Positions 52,566 through 61,100 of a stretch of 64,000 nt of DNA are shown here, piece by piece. The notes beneath the pieces were generated by a model. It did not search any database and had not been told where the DNA came from. It saw only the letters and a list, made by a program, of their open reading frames with translations. Both the position numbers and the translations under genes were made by a program. The number at the start of each line of letters is the position of its first letter. The stretch's first letter is position 1. The stretch spans positions 82,367-146,366 of the forward strand of contig NZ_BMMK01000003.1 of NCBI RefSeq assembly GCF_014645795.1, given 5' to 3'. The DNA is from Longimycelium tulufanense. GTDB lineage: Bacteria; Actinomycetota; Actinomycetes; Mycobacteriales; Pseudonocardiaceae.

Positions 52566-55004
52566 ATGGACCTGCCACCCCTACCCGACCTGCCCGTCCG
52601 CGACGTCCTGCCGGACGTCTGCGCCATGCTGGCCGGCCGCGGCACGACCGTGCTGGTCGCGCCGCCGGGAACCGGCAAGACGACCCTGGTCCCGCTGGCG
52701 TTGGCCGCGGGCAACGGGGGCCGGGTCGTGGTTGCCGAGCCACGCCGGCTCGCCACCCGGGCAGCGGCGTCGCGAATGGCCGAGCTGCTGGGGGAACCGG
52801 TCGGCCGCACGGTCGGCTACTCGGTGCGTGGCGAGCGCCGGGTCAGCGCGGGCACCCGCGTCGAGGTGGTCACCTCGGGCCTGCTCGTCCGCCGCCTGCA
52901 GGGCGACCCGGAGCTGGCCGGGGTGGACGTCGTGCTGCTCGACGAGTGCCACGAACGGCATCTGGACGCCGACCTGCTGCTTGCCCTGCTGCTGGACGCC
53001 CGCGCCGGGCTCCGACCGGACCTACAGGTGCTGGCCACCTCGGCAACCGTCGCCGCCGATCGGCTGGCGGCCCTGCTCGAGGACGCCCCGGTGTTGCGCG
53101 CAACGGGCGCCACGTATCCGGTAGAGATGCACTACCTCGCGCCGGTACGCGGTGAGCGCCTCGAGACGCATGTGGCTCGTGCCGCCCGGGGCGCGCTGTC
53201 CGAAGTGGATGGTGACGTGCTGGTGTTCCTGCCCGGTGCCGCGGAGATCCGTCGGGTGTCGGAGCTCCTCACGGGCATCGGAGGCGTCGACGTGGTGCCG
53301 CTGCATGGCAGGCTCCCGGCCGCGGCGCAGGACGCGGCGTTGCGGCCCGGTTCGCGCCGCCGCGTTGTGCTGTCCACCGCCGTCGCAGAGTCCAGCCTCA
53401 CCGTGCCCGGAGTGCGGGCAGTGGTCGACGCCGGACTCGCCCGGGTGCCCAGGGTGGACCATCGCCGCGGCTTGTCCGGACTGGCCACGGTGCGGGTTTC
53501 CGCAGCGGTGGCCGAGCAGCGCGCCGGCCGCGCGGGCCGGGAAGCACCCGGGCACGCCTACCGCTGCTGGCCGGAGCACGAGCACGCGACCCTGCCCCGC
53601 TACCCCGAGCCGGAGATCCGGGCCGCGGACCTGACCCGGCTCGCTCTGGAGCTCGCCTGCTGGGGCACGCCCGATGGGTCGGGCCTGGCCTGGTGGGACA
53701 CCCCACCGGCGGGTGCACTGACGGCCGGACGCACGGTGCTGCGTGCCCTGGGCGCGCTGGACGAGGCGGACCGGGTGACCGAGCGCGGCCGCCGGATGGC
53801 CGAGCTGGGCCTGCACCCGCGGCTGGCCAGGGCGTTGCTGGACGGCGCGGCCGAGATCGGGCCGGGGGCGGCGGCCGAGGTGGTCGCCCTCCTCGACGAC
53901 GACTCCCTGGCGCCGCGGGCCGATCTGGCGGCGGCGATCCGCACGCTCCGGGCGCAACGGCCGGTTGGCTGGCGGCGGGAGGCCGACCGGCTGGCCAGGC
54001 TGGTCGAGGGGGTGCCGCGCCGGCACGACGATCCCGCCCTGGTCGCGGGCCTGGCCTACCCGGAACGGCTGGCACGTCGTCGCGCGCCGGGGTCGTCGAG
54101 CTACCTGATGGCCGGTGGCACCGCCGTGACCGCGCCGGCCGATTCGGGGCTGGCGGAGGCGGAGTGGTTGGCGGTCGCGGTGGCCGACCGGGACCCGGGA
54201 CGGGCTCATGGCCGGATCCGGCTGGCCGCGGCCGCCGATGCCGATCTCGCCCGAAAGGTCGCCCCGGGCCTGCTGTCCACAGTGGACGAGGTCGAGTGGG
54301 TCGACGGCGACGTGGTGGCCCGACAGGTGGAGCGACTGGGCGCGATCGTGCTGTCCGAGAAGCCGTTGCGCGATCCGGATCCGGCCGCGGTCGCCGACGC
54401 GCTCCGGCGTGGCCTGCGCTGCGACGGGCTCGACCTGCTGCCGTGGGGCGCCGATGCCATGTCTCTGCGGCACCGGCTGGGCTTCCTGCGCGCTGCGTTG
54501 GGTGAGCCCTGGCCCGCGGTGGACGACGAGACCCTGCTGGCCGAGTTGGACAGTTGGCTCGGCCCCGAGTTGGCCACCGCGGGGCGCCGTGCGGACCTGG
54601 AGCGCATCGACGTAGCGGGGGCGTTGCGTCGCCTCCTTCCGTGGCCCGAGGCGGCCCGGCTGGACGAGCTGGCCCCGGAACGGATCGGGGTGCCCTCGGG
54701 CAATCGGGTGCGCGTGGACTACTCGGCCGACCCCCCGGTGCTCGCGGTCCGCGTGCAGGAGGTCTTCGGCTGGACCGAAACCCCGCGGCTCGCCGGCGGT
54801 AGGGTGCCGGTGCTGATGCACCTGCTGTCCCCTGCCCAGCGGCCGGTGGCCGTCACCGCGGACCTCTCGTCGTTCTGGCGGTCGGGATGGGCGCAGGTGC
54901 GTGCGGAATTGCGCGGTCGCTACCCCAAGCACTCCTGGCCGGAGGACCCGATGACCGTGCCGGCCCACCGCGGCACCGCCCGTCGAGCGCCCCGAGGAGG
55001 ATGA
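52566..55004 (+). CDS. hrpB: ATP-dependent helicase HrpB
   Basis: 812 residues of the DEAH/DExH RNA-helicase family. Walker A is APPGTGKTT (32-40), motif II is LLDECHERH (about 123-131), and motif VI reads VAEQRAGRAGRE. The C-terminal HrpB region includes PWPEAARLDELAPERIGVPSG and FWRSGWAQVRAELRGRYPKH, as in full-length HrpB. Its cellular role is poorly known. It is divergent from the MFS gene and overlaps the next gene as ATGA. Confidence 0.93.
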   Translation: MDLPPLPDLPVRDVLPDVCAMLAGRGTTVLVAPPGTGKTTLVPLALAAGNGGRVVVAEPRRLATRAAASRMAELLGEPVGRTVGYSVRGERRVSAGTRVEVVTSGLLVRRLQGDPELAGVDVVLLDECHERHLDADLLLALLLDARAGLRPDLQVLATSATVAADRLAALLEDAPVLRATGATYPVEMHYLAPVRGERLETHVARAARGALSEVDGDVLVFLPGAAEIRRVSELLTGIGGVDVVPLHGRLPAAAQDAALRPGSRRRVVLSTAVAESSLTVPGVRAVVDAGLARVPRVDHRRGLSGLATVRVSAAVAEQRAGRAGREAPGHAYRCWPEHEHATLPRYPEPEIRAADLTRLALELACWGTPDGSGLAWWDTPPAGALTAGRTVLRALGALDEADRVTERGRRMAELGLHPRLARALLDGAAEIGPGAAAEVVALLDDDSLAPRADLAAAIRTLRAQRPVGWRREADRLARLVEGVPRRHDDPALVAGLAYPERLARRRAPGSSSYLMAGGTAVTAPADSGLAEAEWLAVAVADRDPGRAHGRIRLAAAADADLARKVAPGLLSTVDEVEWVDGDVVARQVERLGAIVLSEKPLRDPDPAAVADALRRGLRCDGLDLLPWGADAMSLRHRLGFLRAALGEPWPAVDDETLLAELDSWLGPELATAGRRADLERIDVAGALRRLLPWPEAARLDELAPERIGVPSGNRVRVDYSADPPVLAVRVQEVFGWTETPRLAGGRVPVLMHLLSPAQRPVAVTADLSSFWRSGWAQVRAELRGRYPKHSWPEDPMTVPAHRGTARRAPRGG

Positions 55005-55468
55005 GCGGCATGCCCGACGACGGCAGCGGTCCGGTGCTGCTCAGTGCCTGCCTTGCGGGCGTGCCGTGCCGGTACGACGGCGTGGCCAAGACCGTCGAGG
55101 GGTGTCGGGCCGCCGCGGAGCGGGACGAGGCGGTGCCGGTGTGCCCGGAGCTGCTCGGGGGCCTGCGTACCCCCCGCCGCCCCGCCGAGATCGACGGTGG
55201 GGACGGTGACGACGTCCTCGACGGCAGGGCCCGCGTGGTCGACGACGAGGGAACGGACGTCACGGCTGAGTACGTGGCCGGCGCGCACCGCGCCCTGGAG
55301 ATCGCCCGACGGCATGGTGCCGACGTCGCGGTGCTCCACGACCGCAGCCCGAGTTGCGGCAGTGACGCGATCTACGACGGCACCTTCACCGGGCGGACCA
55401 CATCAGGACAGGGAGTAACGGCCGCTCTCCTTCGCCGACACGGCATCACGGTCCGGCCCCCGGCCTGA
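55001..55468 (+). CDS. DUF523-family protein
   Basis: 155 residues. SACLAGVPCRYDG, VCPELLGGLRTPR and DRSPSCGSDAIYDG are the conserved Cys-bearing motifs of DUF523 (YbbK), suggesting a metal or cluster site. The ATG overlaps the hrpB stop (ATGA) with an AGGAGG site. The function is unknown; coupling with hrpB may be only positional. Confidence 0.88.
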   Translation: MSGMPDDGSGPVLLSACLAGVPCRYDGVAKTVEGCRAAAERDEAVPVCPELLGGLRTPRRPAEIDGGDGDDVLDGRARVVDDEGTDVTAEYVAGAHRALEIARRHGADVAVLHDRSPSCGSDAIYDGTFTGRTTSGQGVTAALLRRHGITVRPPA

Positions 55469-55858
55469 AAACCTCGCGAGCCTCGGCGGGAATCTCCACG
55501 CATGGAACAGGCGTCCCGAGGCGCCCACTCGCCAATGTCCGGCTACCGGGTTCTCCAACCAGATCTCGGTGCTGGTTGTCCTCTCGGACCCGGCAGGGTG
55601 CGGACTGCTGAGGCCGGCCATCGACCACAGGCCCGAGCGTGGCCGTGCACTCTCCTCCCCGGTCCCCTGACGAGTGGGTGGGTGCCGTGCCGCCGGGAGT
55701 GGTGGGGTCGGGCGATGCTCGCGACTTTGCACCGAACCCGGGTGGCCATGTCGAGCTAATGGGGTGGGCGGTCGAGTGATCGCGGCTGGTAGGGCCTCGC
55801 CTACTCGCCGGTCGTCCCCGATTCTTCACGCCACCCGTTGAGGAGTGGAGGCTCGCCC
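55469..55858. other. Gene-free stretch
   Basis: No supported gene, RNA or repeat is visible between the DUF523 gene and the next start. Confidence 0.5.
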
Positions 55859-57361
55859 ATGACCGCTGCCGAGGTCACCGGCGCGTGGGGGATGAGGCCG
55901 GTCGTCCCCGCGGTCAGGCGCGGGACCGCGACGGCGACGTCGCGGTCGGTGCGGTCTTCGCGGCGTCGGGCCCGGGCGGAGCGGCAGGAGCTGGCCGCGC
56001 GGCTCACCACCCGGTTGGCCGCGCGCGAGGCCGCGCTGGCCGAGCTGTGGCCCGACCCGCCGCCGCATCCCGCCGCCGGGCTCGACCTGCTGGTCCATCC
56101 GGTCGGGCCCGGCACGTTCGATCCGGGCCCGCTGGCCGAGCCACTCCCCCCGCCCCGCTGGTCCGACTTTGCCCAGCGGTGTCGCGGCGGTGTGCTCGGG
56201 TGGCTGGTGAGTGGCGCCATGCGGGTGGAGCGGGAGCTGGCCAACCAGCGATTTGCCCGCGCACAGGCCGACCATGCCGCGGCAGAACGTCGCCGGCGCG
56301 TCGCGCTCGCTGCTGCCCGCCGGGCCCATACCGAGCACGCCCTGCTGCTCCGCCAGCAGTTCAACGGCCAGCACCCCGGGCTGCGCCGGCTGACCGAGCA
56401 GCTCGCCGCGCGCGACCCGGACACCGTGCAGGACTACTTCGCCCGGGTGCTGCGGTACGCGGCATGGCCGAGGGGGATCCCGTGCCGGCCGATCGCCGTG
56501 CGTTACCTGCAGCCGGCGCGCCGGTTGTTCGTCCGGTGGCCGCTCCCGTCCCGGCACGTGGTCCCCGCGGTCGCCCGCTACCGGCCGGACCGCAGTCAGC
56601 GCGGGGTAACCGCGGTGCCGCGTCGGGAGTCGGAGGTGGCCCGGCGGTACGCCGAGCTGGTGGCCGCAGTGCCGCTGCGGGTCGTCCACGAGCTGTTCGG
56701 GGCGGACTTCGCCGGGGCGTTGACGGACGTCGTGGTGAATGGCGAGATCGAGAACCGGAACTCGCTGACCGGACGAATCGAGCATGTGCGTCTGGTCAGC
56801 CTCGCGGTCAGCCGCTCGGAGTTCGACAGCCCGCGCACGCACAGCACCGTCGATTGGCTGCGCACGGTGGGTGGCCGGATGTCCCCCGACCCGTACCGGG
56901 GGTTGGGCGTGACTCCGGTCGTGGACTTCGAGGGCTTCATTCCGGTGCCCAGCAAGGGGCCCCGGACGGATGTCCGGCAGCTACCACCGGAGATTTTCGC
57001 TCGGTTGGTCCGCCGACTGCTCCTGGCCACCGGCCTGCACGGGTGGACCACCCGGTACGCGGGGATGGACCGCGTCGAAGCGACCGGTGAGCTGCCCGGG
57101 CGTGACGGGTCGCGACGTTGCCTGATCGTGGTACGGCGCGATGCTGGCGTGACCGCCGCCGAGGCGCTCGACCCCGTGCTCGGCACGGTCGCCGAGGTGG
57201 GGGTCGACCAGGCCCTGCTGGCCACGACCGCGTGGTTTCCGTTGGCCCTGCATCGCAGGGCGGCCGCCGACGCGCGGGTACGGCTTGTCGAGGGACACAC
57301 TTTGCGTAACCTGGCGCTTCGCCACCTCGGGATATCCCTCGTCGGCCTCCCGGTGGACTGA
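55859..57361 (+). CDS. Uncharacterised protein with a degenerate Mrr-like C-terminal domain
   Basis: 500 residues. An Arg/Ala-rich N-terminus with coiled-coil potential (about 120-170, RVERELANQRFARAQADHAA) leads to an unrecognised middle region. The C-terminal part, DGSRRCLIVVRRDAGVTAAE and LLATTAWFPLALHRRAAADA then LVEGHTLRNLALRHLGI, follows the strand order of Mrr-type restriction nucleases, but the catalytic E-x-K is replaced by V-R-R. It may have a structural or binding role. Ribosome site GGAGG before the ATG at 55859. There is no partner gene. Confidence 0.65.
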   Translation: MTAAEVTGAWGMRPVVPAVRRGTATATSRSVRSSRRRARAERQELAARLTTRLAAREAALAELWPDPPPHPAAGLDLLVHPVGPGTFDPGPLAEPLPPPRWSDFAQRCRGGVLGWLVSGAMRVERELANQRFARAQADHAAAERRRRVALAAARRAHTEHALLLRQQFNGQHPGLRRLTEQLAARDPDTVQDYFARVLRYAAWPRGIPCRPIAVRYLQPARRLFVRWPLPSRHVVPAVARYRPDRSQRGVTAVPRRESEVARRYAELVAAVPLRVVHELFGADFAGALTDVVVNGEIENRNSLTGRIEHVRLVSLAVSRSEFDSPRTHSTVDWLRTVGGRMSPDPYRGLGVTPVVDFEGFIPVPSKGPRTDVRQLPPEIFARLVRRLLLATGLHGWTTRYAGMDRVEATGELPGRDGSRRCLIVVRRDAGVTAAEALDPVLGTVAEVGVDQALLATTAWFPLALHRRAAADARVRLVEGHTLRNLALRHLGISLVGLPVD

Positions 57362-57799
57362 GCTGGCCGGCCGCGGGTGCTCCGGCGGAGTTGGCACGCC
57401 AGCTCATCTCGGCCAGAAGTATGAGCTGTGTCGAGCCGGCCGGCTGATGCCCGGCAGCTCCGGATAGCGGAAAGTAGTGCTCGAGGGCCAGTTCGGGGCG
57501 GCCCTCGACGGGAGAGAGAAGACGAGGGCACGGCCGACGGTGGGACCTGGCACGTCGAGCGGGAGCGCGAAGCCGCTCGCCACGGCGAAGGGGACGTCGC
57601 CTAGCGGGACCCACTGAGTGTCGGGAGTCGTGTCGAGGCGTTGCGGCCTCGGCCGCGCCCTCAGCTTCTTCGCCCGGCGGGACGGCCGCTGCCAACGTCC
57701 CACGGGCGAGAAGCCGCCGCGGCCCAGGTCCGCGGCCCACGGCGGACGGCCTGCTTACCTCCGCATCGGGGGTGGAGGTAAGCAGGTCGACGCGCATCC
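57362..57799. other. Stretch without a supported gene
   Basis: A minus-strand frame (57404-57703) has a protein-like part (TPDTQWVPLGDVPFAVASGF), but no start or family is visible. It may be a gene remnant next to the IS3 fragment. Confidence 0.35.
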
Positions 57800-57972
57800 G
57801 AGACACTTTCCGCGCCCCCATCAACGGCAGCAGTTCCTCATCTCGAGTCTCGCGATCCGATGGTTTCTCGTGTCGTTTCTTCGCCGCGTAGAACGTCGAC
57901 ACCGGAAACCCGGTCACCGTACAGATCGGCTCCACACCGAACTCGTCGCGATGCTCTTCGACGAACCCGGTC
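57800..57972 (-). pseudogene. IS3-family transposase OrfB, N-terminal remnant
   Basis: The minus strand reads FVEEHRDEFGVEPICTVTGF, then PVSTFYAAKKRHEKPSDRET and RDEELLPLM. This is the HTH_21 beginning of IS3 OrfB (EHR-x-FGVEPIC-x-V-L...STYYA-x-K). The DDE catalytic core is absent. Confidence 0.7.
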
Positions 57973-58197
57973 GGCGTGGCGGTCGTGGGTCCATTTCCTT
58001 CGCGAAAAGGCTGACCCGGCTGAATCCGGGGCCGGCTGGTTCTTTCCCGGCCGCAGATCCAGTGGCAGTCAGCTGGTTGTCGATCTCGGTGCGATCACCA
58101 TCCACTACAATCGGGCCGGTCATCACCCGCTGCGAAGCGGAAGCGCCCAGCTCGCCGGTCGACCGACCAGTGCCTTGGAGAGGAGGGGATCGGTCGG

Positions 58198-61100
58198 GTG
58201 TTCAGTCGCATTGTCATCGTCAACCGTGGTGAGGCCGCGATGCGGCTCATCAACGCCGTTCGGGACCTGGCCGCGGAGACCGCGACACCGATCGAAACCG
58301 TCGCCCTACACACCGACGTCGACCGCACCGCCACGTTCGTGCGCGAAGCCGACATCGCCTACGACCTCGGTCCCGCGTCCGCGCGCCCGTACCTCGACCT
58401 GAAGGCGCTGGAGCGCGCGCTGGTGGAGACCGGGGCCGACGCCGCGTGGGTCGGCTGGGGCTTCGTCGCGGAGGACCCGGCGTTCGCGGAGCTGTGCGAG
58501 AAGGCCGGGGTCACCTTCGTCGGACCGAGCGCGGAGGCCATGCGCAAGCTCGGCGACAAGATCGGCGCCAAGCTGATCGCCGAGGAGGTCGGCGTGCCGG
58601 TCGCGCCGTGGAGCCGCGGTGCGGTCGAGACCCTGGACGCCGCCCTGGCGGCGGCGGCCGAGATCGGCTACCCGCTGATGCTGAAGGCGACCGCAGGCGG
58701 CGGCGGGCGCGGCATCCGCGTGATCACGAACGAGGCTGAGCTCGCCGACGCCTACGAGCGCACCAGCCAGGAGGCCGCGCGGGCGTTCGGCAGTGGCATC
58801 GTGTTCCTGGAGCGCCTGGTCACCGGTGCCCGGCACGTCGAGGTCCAGGTGATCGCCGATGGCGAGGGCACCGCGTGGGCACTCGGTGTCCGCGACTGCT
58901 CGGTGCAGCGGCGCAACCAGAAGGTCATCGAGGAGTCGGCGTCGCCGGTACTTAGCCCCGTACAGACAGCCGAGCTCAAGGCGTCGGCCGAACGGCTGGC
59001 CGTCGCGGTCGGTTACCGCGGCGCGGCCACCGTCGAGTTCCTCTACCACCCCGGCGAGAAGCTGTTCGCGTTCCTCGAGGTCAACACCCGCCTGCAGGTC
59101 GAGCACCCGATCACCGAGTGCACCACCGGGTTCGACCTGGTCAAGGCGCAGCTGCGGGTGGCAGCCGGCGGCAGGCTCGAAGGCGAGCCGCCGGTGGAGC
59201 GCGGGCACGCCATCGAGGCCCGGCTGAACGCCGAGGACCCCGACCGCGACTTCGCGCCCTCCCCGGGCCGCATCGTGCGGCTGGACCTGCCCACCGGGCC
59301 GGGCATCCGGGTGGACACCGGTGTCAGCGAGGGCGACACCATCCCCGCCGACTTCGACTCGATGATCGCGAAGATCATCGCCTACGGCCGCGACCGCGAC
59401 GAGGCGCTCGGCAGGCTGCGCCGAGCGATGGCGCAGACCACGGTGGTCATCGAGGGTGGCGCGACGAACAAGAGCTTCGTGCTCGACCTGCTCGACCAGC
59501 CCGAGGTGATCGACGCCAGCGCGGACACCGGCTGGATCGACCGCGTTCGCGGCGAGGGCAGGCTCGTCTCGCACCGGCACTCCGCCGTCGCGCTGGCGGC
59601 CGCCGCCATCGAGGCGTACGAGGAGGAGGAACGCGTCGAGCGGCAGCGGCTGCTGTCGACGGCGTTCGGCGGGCGCCCGCAGGTGCAGCACAGGAGCGGC
59701 CGACCGCTGGACCTCAAGCTGCGTGGCGTCGCCTACCGCGTACGCGTCGCGCGGGTCGGCGCGCATCGGTTCCGCGTCGGCGTCGAAGCGGGTGGCGACG
59801 TCCGTACCGCCGACGTCGAGCTGGACCGCTTCGACCGGCACACCGGACAGATCGTCGTCAACGGCACCCGGTACCGCCTGCTCACCGGCACGCACGGGCC
59901 GATCCACCTCGTCGAGGTGGACGGCGTCACGCACCGGGTCAGTCGCGACGAGGGCGGCGTCGTCCGTTCGCCCATGCCCGCGCTGGTCGTCGCCACGCCG
60001 CTGGAGGTCGGCGCCGAGGTCGAGGCGGGCGCGCCGGTGCTGGTGCTGGAGAGCATGAAGATGGAGACGGTGCTGCGGGCGCCGTTCCAGGCGCGGCTGA
60101 AGGAATGCGTCGTGTCCGTGGGCAGCCAGGTGGAGACCGGTGCACCGCTGCTGCGGCTGGAGCCGCTCGCCGATGCCGGAGCCGAGGGCACCTCGGCCGT
60201 CGAGTCCGTCGAGCTGGACCTGCCCGCCGCGCCCGGGGAGATCCCGGCGCGGGAGCGCGCCACGCGCGGCCAGGAGGACCTGCGCAGCCTGCTGCTGGGC
60301 TTCGACGTCGACCCGCACGACGAACGCCGGGTGCTCGACGACTACCTCGCCGCGCGCCGGGCGGCCACCGAGGACGGCCACCGGCCGCTGGCCGAGGAAC
60401 TCGAACTCGTCGACGTGTTCGCCGACCTCGCCGAGCTGAGCCGCAACCGGCCGGCGGGCGAGGACGGCGGCGGTGACGGCCACGTGCACAGCGCCCGCGA
60501 GTACTTCCACACCTACCTGCAGAGTCTCGACGTCGAGCGGGCCGGGCTGCCGGCGGCGTTCCAGGCCAAGCTCGCCAAGGCGCTCGGGCACTACGGTGTC
60601 ACCGAGTTGGAACGCTCCCCCGAACTCGAAGCCGCGGTGTTCCGGATCTTCCTCGCCCAGCAACGCGCGTCCGCCGACGCCACGGTCGTCACGACGTTGC
60701 TGCGCGCATGGCTGCGGGAGCCCCCGCCGGACGAGACGCTGCGCGAGCCCGCCGGTCTCGCGCTGGAGCGGCTGGTGGCCGCGACGCAGGTCCGCTTCCC
60801 CGTGGTCTCCGACCTCGCGCGCGGCGTGGTGTTCGCCTGGTTCGGCCAGCCGCTGCTGCGCCGCAACCGCGCCCGCGTCTACGCCAACGTCCGCAAGCAC
60901 CTGCGTCACCTGGACGCGCACCCGGACGCGCCGGACCGCGCCGAGCGCATTGCCGAGATGGTGCGCAGCACCGAGCCACTGGTCCGGCTGCTCGGCCAGC
61001 GGCTTGTCCGCGACGACCTGGACAACGCGATCATGCTGGAAGTGCTGACCAGGCGGTACTACGGCAACAAGGGGCTCACCGGCGTCCGCACCAGCGAGGT

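Noticed and set aside
53022..54968. 648-codon minus-strand ORF
   Set aside because: Antisense to hrpB, low-complexity composition, no start signals.
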